NCBI GenBank assembly: GCA_905233785.1
Contig: CAJOCV010000074.1
Coordinates: forward strand, 1-8,443
DNA length: 8,443 bases
Reading direction: 5' to 3'
Source of the DNA: an uncultured Oscillospiraceae bacterium
Lineage (GTDB): Bacteria; Bacillota; Clostridia; Oscillospirales; Oscillospiraceae
Under the pieces are notes generated by a model, which was given only the letters and a program-made list of their open reading frames with translations, was not told the DNA's origin and made no database searches. Below are positions 1-7,165 of the stretch, piece by piece. Each line of letters opens with the position of its first letter. Within the stretch, counting starts at the first letter, position 1. The position numbers and the translations under genes are program-made.

Positions 1-108
1 TGTCTCTTTTGTTGACTCTTTTGCTGCTTGACTTTTCATAGTTGGTCTACGATGCAACCAGGGTTTTCGCATTTGTTTCGCATTTTGCAACGCGCCCTTG
101 TTTTCTCG
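1..108. other. Region downstream of dnaJ, no confirmed gene
   Basis: This stretch follows the dnaJ stop and runs to the window edge. I find no stem-loop with a U tract, so the dnaJ transcript may continue leftward. On the minus strand an ATG at 39-37 opens a frame that stays open for 13 codons to the edge (MKSQAAKESTKET). It could be the start of a further operon gene, but no clear Shine-Dalgarno precedes it and the fragment is too short to identify. On the plus strand an 11-bp unit beginning TTTCGCATTTG occurs twice in tandem (65-75 and 76-86, last base differing). Confidence 0.35.
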
Positions 109-1242
109 TTATTTTTTCTTCTTGCCAAAGATACCGGAGGATTTGCCGCCGTCGTATTCGCCCATGGAGGCCGCGAACTGGCGCAGCAGCTCCTTTTGAG
201 AGCTGGTGAGGTTTCTGGGGATGCCCACCTTGACGGAGACAAACTGATCGCCGCGTCCGCCGCCGCGCAGGAAGGGGATGCCCTTGCCGCGCAGGCGGAA
301 CACCGCGCCGGGCTGGGTGCCCTCGGGTATGTTGAGCTTGACCTTGCCGTCGAGCGTGGGCACCTCGATCTCCGCGCCGAGGGTGGCCTGGGCATAGGAA
401 AGCTCCTGCTCCATGACGACGGAGGTGCCGTCGCGCTCAAAGATCGGGTGCGGCCGCACGATCACGTTGATGAGCAGATCGCCGGCGGGGCCGCCGTTTG
501 CGCCGGCGTTGCCGTAGCCCTGGCGGGAGATGGTCTGCCCGTCGTCGATGCCGGCGGGGATCTTCACGGTCATCTTGTGCTGGCGGCGGATGCTGCCCAT
601 ACCGCGGCAGGTCTTGCAGGGCTGGTGGATGATCTTGCCCGTGCCGCGGCACTTGGAGCAGGGGGCGGTGGACTGCATCGCGCCGAAGGGGGTGCGCTGG
701 GTGGTGCGCACGGTGCCGCTGCCCTTGCAGTCGGGGCAGATCTCCGGCGTCGTGCCGGGGGCGCAGCCGTTGCCCTTGCAGTCGGGGCACTGCTCCACGC
801 GGGGAGCGGTGACCTCCTTTTCGCAACCGAAGGCCGCCTCCTCAAAGGAGATGTTCACGCTCACGCGCACGCTCTCGCCCTTGCGGGGGGCGTTCGGGTT
901 GCGGGACTGGCCGCCGAAGCCGCCGAAGCCGCCGAAAATGTCCCCAAAAATATCGCCGAGATCGCCAAAGCCGTCAAAGCCGCCGAAGCCGCCCGCGCCG
1001 TATCCCGCGTTGGGATCGAAGGCCGCATGGCCAAACTGGTCATACTTCTTGCGCTTTTCCTCGTCGGAGAGCACCTCGTAGGCCTCGTTTGCCTCCTTGA
1101 AGCGCTCCTCGCACGCCTTGTCGCCGGGGTGCAGGTCGGGGTGGTTGGCCTTGGTGATCTTGCGGAAGGCCTTTTTGATCTCGTCCTGTGTGGCGCTCTT
1201 GTCTACGCCGAGCACCTCATAGTAATCGCGTTTTTCTGCCAT
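109..1242 (-). CDS. dnaJ: Chaperone protein DnaJ (Hsp40)
   Basis: DnaJ is the cytosolic J-domain co-chaperone that delivers unfolded clients to DnaK and stimulates its ATPase. The 377-residue product has the full class I layout. The J domain spans residues 5-71 with HPD at 34-36. A Gly/Phe-rich linker at about 71-115 contains two DIF motifs. Four CxxCxGxG zinc-binding repeats lie at 152-159, 169-176, 195-202 and 209-216. A C-terminal client-binding region includes RPHPIFERDG and GKGIPFLRGGGRGDQ. Length is normal for the family. The ATG at 1242-1240 follows AGGAG at normal spacing. It is the last visible gene of the hrcA-grpE-dnaK-dnaJ operon, 82 bp after dnaK. One oddity is that the residue before HPD is Asn33 in ITKANHPD, where Tyr is usual (KYHPD). 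The protein ends in a short basic tail, GKKKK. The identification is certain. Confidence 0.98.
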   Translation of the reverse strand: MAEKRDYYEVLGVDKSATQDEIKKAFRKITKANHPDLHPGDKACEERFKEANEAYEVLSDEEKRKKYDQFGHAAFDPNAGYGAGGFGGFDGFGDLGDIFGDIFGGFGGFGGQSRNPNAPRKGESVRVSVNISFEEAAFGCEKEVTAPRVEQCPDCKGNGCAPGTTPEICPDCKGSGTVRTTQRTPFGAMQSTAPCSKCRGTGKIIHQPCKTCRGMGSIRRQHKMTVKIPAGIDDGQTISRQGYGNAGANGGPAGDLLINVIVRPHPIFERDGTSVVMEQELSYAQATLGAEIEVPTLDGKVKLNIPEGTQPGAVFRLRGKGIPFLRGGGRGDQFVSVKVGIPRNLTSSQKELLRQFAASMGEYDGGKSSGIFGKKKK

Positions 1243-1262
1243 ATTTTTCTCCTACGCGCCAA

Positions 1263-1288
1263 TGCGCTGAGGGGGATTCCTCAGCGCA
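1263..1288 (-). other. Intercistronic hairpin between dnaK and dnaJ
   Basis: TGCGCTGAGG (1263-1272) and CCTCAGCGCA (1279-1288) are exact reverse complements, giving a 10-bp GC-rich stem with a 6-nt loop. In the transcript it lies after dnaK and ends about 20 nt before the dnaJ start. No U tract follows; the next bases lead into the AGGAG ribosome binding site of dnaJ. A simple intrinsic terminator is therefore unlikely. An RNA-stability or processing element that sets the DnaK to DnaJ ratio is more plausible, but that is inference. Confidence 0.55.
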
Positions 1289-1324
1289 AAGGCAGGGTGA
1301 TTTATGAGAGAGGATGAGAAAGGA

Positions 1325-3172
<1,848 letters not shown>

Positions 3173-3180
3173 GATAATTT

Positions 3181-3186
3181 CCTCCT
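3181..3186 (-). promoter_or_regulatory. Strong dnaK ribosome binding site
   Basis: On the minus strand this reads AGGAGG, a full match to the anti-Shine-Dalgarno core, 8 nt before the dnaK ATG. It is the strongest ribosome binding site in the operon, consistent with DnaK being needed in the largest amount. It fixes the dnaK start. Confidence 0.85.
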
Positions 3187-3201
3187 GTATGAAAAGATAA
3201 T

Positions 3202-3229
3202 TGTATACTTACTTTATTCAAAACAGCAA
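3202..3229 (-). promoter_or_regulatory. Possible weak internal promoter ahead of dnaK
   Basis: On the minus strand TTGCTG (3229-3224) and TATACA (3207-3202) are 16 bp apart. This is a partial match to sigma-A boxes (3 of 6 and 4 of 6). The -35-like box lies inside a palindromic repeat copy, so the repeat would supply half of the promoter. If used, initiation would fall about 20-25 nt before the dnaK start and keep the AGGAGG site. The match is weak and may be chance in this AT-rich patch. Confidence 0.2.
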
Positions 3230-3244
3230 AGCTGTTTTGCTTCT
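3217..3244. repeat. 28-bp palindromic repeat, copy 1
   Basis: This unit contains CAAAACAGC and GCTGTTTTG (9-bp arms, 3219-3227 and 3231-3239) around an AAA loop, flanked by TT and CTTCT. It is identical over all 28 bases to the copy at 3295-3322 and is the copy nearer dnaK. Confidence 0.85.
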
Positions 3245-3294
3245 GCTTAGGCTCCCCTGCCTAAGGGGAGCTGGCGCGGAGCGCCTGAGGGGTT

Positions 3295-3322
3295 TTCAAA
3301 ACAGCAAAGCTGTTTTGCTTCT
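3295..3322. repeat. 28-bp palindromic repeat, copy 2
   Basis: Exact direct repeat of 3217-3244, in the same orientation, with 9-bp inverted arms and an AAA loop. It is the copy nearer grpE and is followed within 8 bp by the AAAACTG heptad array. Confidence 0.85.
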
Positions 3323-3330
3323 AAAGACTA

Positions 3331-3350
3331 AAAACTGAAAACTGAAAACT
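3331..3350. repeat. AAAACTG heptad tandem repeat at the grpE stop codon
   Basis: The 7-bp unit AAAACTG occurs at 3331-3337 and 3338-3344, with a partial third copy at 3345-3350. In the grpE sense this reads as CAGTTTT repeats. The grpE stop (TAG, 3351-3349) shares two bases with the array, so the repeat abuts the end of the coding sequence exactly. Confidence 0.75.
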
Positions 3351-3927
3351 AATTGGCCACCTTGACCATGGCGAAGCGAACCACCTTGTCGCCCAGCTTG
3401 AAGCCCTTCTGGAAGACCTCGACGATCTCGTTTTCGCCCTTCTCCTCGTCGTCCACATGCATGACGGCGTTGTGCATGGCGGGGTCGAACTTTTCGCCCA
3501 GACACTCGATCGGCGTGACGCCGAGCTTCTCCAGCGTGGCGTTGAACTGTGCCATAATCATCTCCACGCCCTTGCGGTAGGCTTCGTCCTCGGTCTCGGC
3601 CTTGAGCGCGCGCTCAAGGTTGTCGTAGACGGGCAGGAACTTCGTCACCGTGTCGGCCTTGATGTCGCCGTAGAGCGCGTCCTTTTCCTTCTGGCTGCGG
3701 CGGCGGAAGTTCTCGTATTCGGCGGCGAGACGGAGATACTTGTCGTTGAGCGCGGCCTTTTCGCTCTCCAGCGCCGCGACGCGCTCATCGTCCTTCTTCT
3801 TGCCGAACTTCTTCTCTTTCTTTTCTTCCTTCTTCGGCTCCTCGGCGGCTTTCTCTTCCGCCTTGGCTTCTTCCTTGATTTCCTCGGTCTCTTCGACCGG
3901 CGTGTCCTGCTTCTTATCTTCGTTCAT
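3349..3927 (-). CDS. grpE: Nucleotide exchange factor GrpE
   Basis: GrpE is the dimeric cytosolic cofactor that releases ADP from DnaK and so resets the Hsp70 cycle. The 192-residue product begins with a Lys/Glu-rich low-complexity stretch (about 1-47). A long coiled coil follows (about 48-90), then a four-helix segment containing FLPVYDNLERAL (97-108), and the DnaK-contacting beta domain with FDPAMHNAV (147-155). The C-terminal family signature VFQKGFKLGDKVVRFAMVKV is at 171-190. Length is typical. The ATG at 3927-3925 lies inside the end of hrcA (14-bp overlap) and is preceded by GGGAG about 10 nt upstream, suggesting coupled translation. A minor oddity is Phe185 in VRFAMVKV, where Pro or Ala is common in relatives. 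The stop codon abuts a heptad repeat. The identification is firm. Confidence 0.97.
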   Translation of the reverse strand: MNEDKKQDTPVEETEEIKEEAKAEEKAAEEPKKEEKKEKKFGKKKDDERVAALESEKAALNDKYLRLAAEYENFRRRSQKEKDALYGDIKADTVTKFLPVYDNLERALKAETEDEAYRKGVEMIMAQFNATLEKLGVTPIECLGEKFDPAMHNAVMHVDDEEKGENEIVEVFQKGFKLGDKVVRFAMVKVAN

Positions 3928-5005
3928 TGGGGTCGTCTCCCTTGATAATCAACTTATTGTGCATGCCCTCCGGCGGCGCCTCGCCCCCGCCCAGACGGCG
4001 GGAAAGCCCGGCTGCCAGAAACTGCAGCTTCGCGGCGACCGCGGAGTAATCCATCCTCGTCGGACCGACCACGCCGATCAGCCCGCGGGTATTGTCGCCC
4101 GCGTCGTAGCTGGCGATGATGACGCTCGAATCCTTGAGCTCCTCCGCCACATTCTCCGGCCCGATCAGCACCCGCACCTCGCTCTCCGCGCCCACGCCCT
4201 CGCCGGGGGGGAGGATGTAGCCGCCGCCGGAAAGATAACTCATGAGCTTGTGCGCCTTGTCGGGGTCGCGGAACTCCGGCTGGCTCAACAGCCGGTTTTC
4301 ACCGGAGACGAAAGCGGTGGGCGTGTTGCGCTCACTGAGCGCTTCGATCACGAAGGCCGCGATCACGGAGGTAATGCCCATGGTGTCGTCCGCCGCGCGC
4401 TCGGTGCTGTGAATGAGAAGGGGAGTGATCTGTTCCTCGGTGATGGAGGTGAAGCTTGCGTTGAAGAGACTCGAGAGCCGCTGGATCATCGCCTGATCCA
4501 CCGATACGGGCAGCTTTACCAGCTTGCTCTTGACCGTGCTGCCAGAGAGCATCAGCACGATGATGAAGGTGTTGGCATCCACATAGATGAGGTCGAAGCG
4601 CTTGACAGTCGCGGCGACGGGGCTTTGCAGCGCCAGCGCCGGGTAATCCGTAAGCTGCGAGGCCAGCTTGCTCACATCGGAGATCGTGGCGTCCAGCTCC
4701 CGCAGCTTCTGCTCGAGGCGGCGGTTCATATCCTCCGTCTCCTCCAGGCTGAGCTTCTGCTTCTCCATGAGCTCGTTGACGTACATCCGGTAGCCCATCG
4801 GGGTCGGCACCCGCCCGGCGGAGGTGTGCGGCTGCTCGAGATAGCCCATCGCGACCAGCTCCGCAAGCTCGTTGCGGATCGTGGCGGAGGAGCACTTGAA
4901 CGCCCCGCTCTGCGCGATGGCCTTGCTGCCAACGGGCTCCGCGGTGCGGATGTATTCATCCACAACGGCGGCCAAGATCTTCTTTTTTCGCTCGCTTAAA
5001 GTCAT
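3914..5005 (-). CDS. hrcA: Heat-inducible transcription repressor HrcA
   Basis: HrcA binds the CIRCE operator and represses class I heat-shock genes; in Bacillota its activity depends on the GroEL chaperonin. The 363-residue product starts MTLSERKKKILAAVVDEYI and has an N-terminal winged helix-turn-helix. Its hallmark SSATIRNELAEL (39-50) and HTSAGRVPT (60-68) are clear. The central inserted region and the C-terminal GVVGPTRMDYSAV are also typical. The frame stays open upstream to 5275, but that extension runs through the promoter and CIRCE, looks nothing like HrcA, and offers no start near a ribosome site. The ATG at 5005-5003 is therefore chosen. The nearest Shine-Dalgarno-like run (AAGAGG, 5024-5019) is about 13 nt away, so initiation may be weak, which would suit a repressor. 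It is the first gene of the operon and is autoregulated through CIRCE. Confidence 0.97.
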   Translation of the reverse strand: MTLSERKKKILAAVVDEYIRTAEPVGSKAIAQSGAFKCSSATIRNELAELVAMGYLEQPHTSAGRVPTPMGYRMYVNELMEKQKLSLEETEDMNRRLEQKLRELDATISDVSKLASQLTDYPALALQSPVAATVKRFDLIYVDANTFIIVLMLSGSTVKSKLVKLPVSVDQAMIQRLSSLFNASFTSITEEQITPLLIHSTERAADDTMGITSVIAAFVIEALSERNTPTAFVSGENRLLSQPEFRDPDKAHKLMSYLSGGGYILPPGEGVGAESEVRVLIGPENVAEELKDSSVIIASYDAGDNTRGLIGVVGPTRMDYSAVAAKLQFLAAGLSRRLGGGEAPPEGMHNKLIIKGDDPNERR

Positions 5006-5006
5006 T

Positions 5007-5015
5007 TTAGCACTC
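5007..5015. promoter_or_regulatory. Extra CIRCE half-site next to the hrcA start
   Basis: TTAGCACTC on the plus strand is an exact CIRCE arm. On the minus strand it reads GAGTGCTAA and ends one base before the hrcA ATG. It is not part of the normally spaced CIRCE. It lies 23 bp from the equivalent arm at 5030-5038, about two helical turns, and with the outer arm (5048-5056) forms a perfect 9-bp inverted repeat with a 32-bp spacer. Confidence 0.6.
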
Positions 5016-5029
5016 TCGCCTCTTGACTG

Positions 5030-5056
5030 TTGGCACTCTCTTCTTTCGAGTGCTAA
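5030..5056. promoter_or_regulatory. CIRCE operator (HrcA binding site)
   Basis: TTGGCACTC (5030-5038), a 9-bp spacer, then GAGTGCTAA (5048-5056). The CIRCE consensus is TTAGCACTC-N9-GAGTGCTAA; only the third base of one arm differs. It overlaps the last two bases of the hrcA -10 box and covers the expected transcription start, so bound HrcA would block initiation. In RNA it would also form a hairpin in the 5' leader. Confidence 0.96.
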
Positions 5057-5083
5057 TATACCACGCCGCCCCGCCCTTGTCAA
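5055..5083 (-). promoter_or_regulatory. Sigma-A promoter of the hrcA-grpE-dnaK-dnaJ operon
   Basis: On the minus strand TTGACA (5083-5078, perfect -35) is followed after exactly 17 bp by TATATT (5060-5055, 5 of 6 to the -10 consensus). Initiation is expected near 5048, inside CIRCE, giving a leader of about 43 nt. A vegetative promoter under CIRCE is the classic class I heat-shock arrangement. Confidence 0.9.
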
Positions 5084-5102
5084 TAGTTTCCGCCGTATCC
5101 CT

Positions 5103-5116
5103 TGTGAAAATTCACA
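5103..5116. promoter_or_regulatory. Palindrome in the divergent intergenic region
   Basis: TGTGAA-AA-TTCACA is a perfect 6+6 inverted repeat with a 2-bp centre. It lies about 20 bp upstream of the hrcA -35 and about 43 bp upstream of the marR-side -35, a position where a regulator could act on either promoter. It resembles TTGTGAA/TTCACAA sites such as those of Rex, but the centre is 2 bp rather than 4. No regulator is assigned. Confidence 0.35.
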
Positions 5117-5159
5117 GTTTGGACACGAAGATTTTGGCGGGTGTGTCAAGTATTTTTCG

Positions 5160-5188
5160 TTTACAAACGGGTGATTAAAGAGTAAAAT
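5160..5188 (+). promoter_or_regulatory. Sigma-A promoter of the marR-MFS-GDPD unit
   Basis: TTTACA (5160-5165, 5 of 6 to the -35 consensus), a 17-bp spacer, then TAAAAT (5183-5188, 5 of 6 to the -10 consensus). Initiation is expected near 5195, giving a leader of about 46 nt before the GTG at 5241. Confidence 0.75.
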
Positions 5189-5201
5189 GTATATAACAGA
5201 C

Positions 5202-5215
5202 AGTAATTCATTACT
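5202..5215. promoter_or_regulatory. Candidate MarR-family operator
   Basis: AGTAAT-TC-ATTACT is a perfect 6+6 inverted repeat just downstream of the predicted transcription start of the marR gene. MarR proteins commonly bind short palindromes over their own promoters and repress themselves. Position and symmetry fit such an operator; binding by this particular protein is inference. Confidence 0.5.
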
Positions 5216-5240
5216 ACGAACAGAACGGGGGGGCTGACAG

Positions 5241-5723
5241 GTGCTTGAAAAAAATTTCATTGAGGTGTACGACAAGTTTAAGTTCCAGTTTTACCGCAAG
5301 ATTTTTGAAAAAGTAAAAGAGCGGGACGGCTCCCTGTCCGCGATGGAGGGCTTCTCGCTGGAGATCATCCGCGCCCTGGGCGAGCCGACAGTCGGGCGCT
5401 TCGCGGACTTTCTGAACATCTCCCAGTCAAACGCCACCTATAAGGTCAACAGCCTCATCAAAAAGGGCTACCTTGTGCGGCAGAACTCCACCACCGACCG
5501 GCGGGAATACCATCTGGTGCTCTCGGAAAAATACTATTCCTACGCGGAATTGCTGACCTCCTATGAGCACACCGTGGTGGAGCGCATGAAGGCGCGCTTC
5601 AGTCCCGATGATGCGGAGAAATTCACCGAGCTTCTGGGCGTTATCTCCAACGAGCTCATGCCCGAATGTGACGAGGCGTATATTGAGCGGCCGTCGGCTG
5701 ACAGAAAGGAAGATCGCGCGTGA
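5241..5723 (+). CDS. MarR-family winged-helix transcriptional regulator
   Basis: This 160-residue protein is a small dimeric DNA-binding regulator. The central region has the MarR winged helix-turn-helix: FSLEIIRALGEPTVGRFADF (38-57) leads into a recognition helix near 61-75 (SQSNATYKVNSLIKKG). The wing follows, with the family-typical DRRE motif at 86-89. N- and C-terminal helices would form the dimer interface. The GTG at 5241 is chosen because a run of seven G (5227-5233) lies 7 nt upstream and no other start is near. The stop overlaps the start of the following MFS gene as GTGA, so the two are translationally coupled. A promoter and a 14-bp palindrome upstream suggest autorepression. The usual job of a MarR gene placed like this is ligand-released repression of the adjacent transporter; the ligand is unknown. 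Confidence 0.88.
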   Translation: MLEKNFIEVYDKFKFQFYRKIFEKVKERDGSLSAMEGFSLEIIRALGEPTVGRFADFLNISQSNATYKVNSLIKKGYLVRQNSTTDRREYHLVLSEKYYSYAELLTSYEHTVVERMKARFSPDDAEKFTELLGVISNELMPECDEAYIERPSADRKEDRA

Positions 5724-7141
5724 ACCTGAGGCTCAACTATAAGCGCACGGCGCTCATCGGCTTTGCGTTTTTCGGCATCCTGCTTCTCTGGCAGGTGTAC
5801 GACTCCTGGTGTCCCACCTTTTTGACGGATATTTTCGCCCGCAACATCTACGGCATGAGCTCGGCGGAGCTCAAGGCCTCCTCGCCGGATAAAATCCTGA
5901 ACGTGCAGTGGATCGTGGGCATCATCATGGCCTGCGATAACCTCGCGGCGCTGATTCTGCTGCCGATCTTCGGAAATCTCTCCGACAGGACGAAGAGCCC
6001 CATCGGCAAGCGCATGCCCTACATCCTTGTCGGAACCTTTGTCTCGGCGGTGGCCTTCCCGTTTATTCCGCTGTTTTTCCATTATAATAATATTATCGGC
6101 ATGGTCATTGCGATGGGGATCGTGCTCATATTTATGATGATGTACCGCAATCCGGCTGTCGCGCTCATGCCGGACATCACGCCCAAGCCCCTGCGCGCCA
6201 AGGCCAACGGCATCATCAACATCATGGGCTACTTCGGCGGCGCGTTCGCGACGGTGCTGGGGCTTTTCCTGGTGCTCTCCAAATACATCAACGCCCCCAT
6301 GGCCGAGCGCAACATCTGGACGATCGAGCTGCCCTTCCTCATTGCCTCCGTGCTGATGGTGATCTCCGCGCTGGTGCTGTTTGCCACGATCAAGGAAAAC
6401 AGGCTTGCCGAGGAACTCAAGGAGGAGCTTCAATTGGGCGAAAAGCTCGCCGCGGTGGAGACGCCCATCGACGACGATAAGCCCATGTCCAAGGCCAATA
6501 AGACGATGCTGCTTGCGATCCTGGGCGCGGAGTTTCTGTGGTTCATGGCCGATAACGCCCTCGGCACCTATATCGGAAACTTTGTCATCTACCACCTGCA
6601 GTCCGTCTCCAGCGCCACCATGATCCTCACGATCCTCGGCGGCCTTGCCTCCGTGATCGGCTTTGCCATCGCCGGCGGCATCGCGGACAGGATCGGCCGC
6701 AAGTGGACGATCTCCGCGGGGCTTGCCATCACCTTCGCGGGGCTTGTCGTCATGTGCTTTGTCTCGCCCACCGGCAAGGCGGTGGGGGAGCGGGGCGAGT
6801 TTGCCTTCCCGACGCTGCTGTACGCTGTTTGGGTGCTCAAGGGCTTTGGCATGGCGCTGGTGCACAACTGCTCCTTCCCCATGGTGGTGGAGCTCTGCTC
6901 GTCGAAGAAGATCGGCAAGTTCACCGGCTACTACTACGCCGCGAGCATGTCCGCCCAGACGGTGACGCCCGTGCTGCTGGGTCTCGTGCTGAACGCGACG
7001 CTGGCCTGGCGCGCCCTGCCCGTCTATGCCGCGAGCCTGACCGCGCTGAGCTTTGCGGTCTTCACGGCGCTGGTCAAGAACATCAAGGCCAAAAAGCTAC
7101 CCAATGCCAAGGGGCTTGAGGCGCTGGGCGAAGACGGGTAA
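5720..7141 (+). CDS. MFS transporter, SLC45/GPH-like sugar-transporter type
   Basis: This 473-residue inner-membrane carrier has about 12 hydrophobic segments (roughly 10-28, 60-83, 99-119, 125-142, 166-187, 203-223, 261-280, 299-321, 330-348, 364-384, 403-424, 433-452). They form two six-helix halves joined by a charged loop at about 224-260. MFS motif A is present in both halves: GNLSDRTKSPIGKR (85-98) and GGIADRIGRK (319-328). The first copy, with the following PYILVG, and NPAVALMPDITPKPLRAKANG-type sequence after helix 4, resemble SLC45/GPH-like glycoside cation symporters. It starts at a GTG (5720) overlapping the marR stop, with AAGGA about 8 nt upstream. The next gene encodes a phosphodiesterase 24 bp downstream. 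The substrate is not deducible. A sugar or glycoside is suggested by family and a glycerophosphodiester product by context; drug efflux is less likely from the motifs. Confidence 0.85.
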   Translation: MNLRLNYKRTALIGFAFFGILLLWQVYDSWCPTFLTDIFARNIYGMSSAELKASSPDKILNVQWIVGIIMACDNLAALILLPIFGNLSDRTKSPIGKRMPYILVGTFVSAVAFPFIPLFFHYNNIIGMVIAMGIVLIFMMMYRNPAVALMPDITPKPLRAKANGIINIMGYFGGAFATVLGLFLVLSKYINAPMAERNIWTIELPFLIASVLMVISALVLFATIKENRLAEELKEELQLGEKLAAVETPIDDDKPMSKANKTMLLAILGAEFLWFMADNALGTYIGNFVIYHLQSVSSATMILTILGGLASVIGFAIAGGIADRIGRKWTISAGLAITFAGLVVMCFVSPTGKAVGERGEFAFPTLLYAVWVLKGFGMALVHNCSFPMVVELCSSKKIGKFTGYYYAASMSAQTVTPVLLGLVLNATLAWRALPVYAASLTALSFAVFTALVKNIKAKKLPNAKGLEALGEDG

Positions 7142-7165
7142 ACTTTCAATTTCAGAGGAAAAACC

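Larger units (their letters stand above)
3217..3322. repeat. Composite palindromic (REP/MITE-like) element in the grpE-dnaK spacer
   Basis: Two identical 28-bp palindrome-containing units (3217-3244 and 3295-3322) bracket a 50-bp core that is itself palindromic. The core has GCTCCCCT (3251-3258) pairing with AGGGGAGC (3264-3271) around a 5-nt loop. A short GGCGC/GCGCC hairpin follows (3273-3277 with 3281-3285). CTTAGG (3246-3251) can also pair with CCTAAG (3260-3265) as an alternative fold. There is no coding potential. The CTCCCC...GGGGAG core resembles dispersed repeats I recall from gut Clostridia genomes, but copy number cannot be seen here. It lies inside an operon, so it is transcribed with grpE and dnaK and could shape or pause that RNA. 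Confidence 0.75.

Noticed and set aside
28..1317. Open frame of 429 codons on the plus strand, antisense to dnaJ
   Set aside because: Ala/Gly/Leu-rich shadow of dnaJ with no family resemblance and no clear ribosome site; dnaJ on the other strand is certain.
3251..3285. Intrinsic terminator between grpE and dnaK
   Set aside because: The stems are strong, but in the direction of grpE-dnaK transcription no U run follows the core, and dnaK is expected to be co-transcribed from the CIRCE-controlled promoter.
3217..3322. CRISPR array
   Set aside because: There are only two repeat copies with one interval, the interval is itself palindromic, and no cas gene is present.
3740..4999. Open frame of 419 codons on the plus strand, antisense to hrcA and the 5' part of grpE
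   Set aside because: It crosses two confidently identified genes, has biased Arg/Leu/His/Ala composition and no recognisable motifs.
5102..5117. Canonical Rex operator
   Set aside because: The half-sites resemble TTGTGAA/TTCACAA, but the centre is 2 bp instead of 4 and one outer base does not match, so I leave it unassigned.
5006..5275. 90-residue N-terminal extension of hrcA
   Set aside because: The extension would translate through the -35, -10 and CIRCE elements and into marR, and HrcA homology starts at MTLSERKKKIL.
5561..6865. Open frame of 434 codons on the minus strand, antisense to marR and the MFS gene
   Set aside because: It is rich in His, Arg, Asp and Gly as expected of an antisense frame, while the plus-strand MFS translation has twelve hydrophobic segments and two motif A copies.
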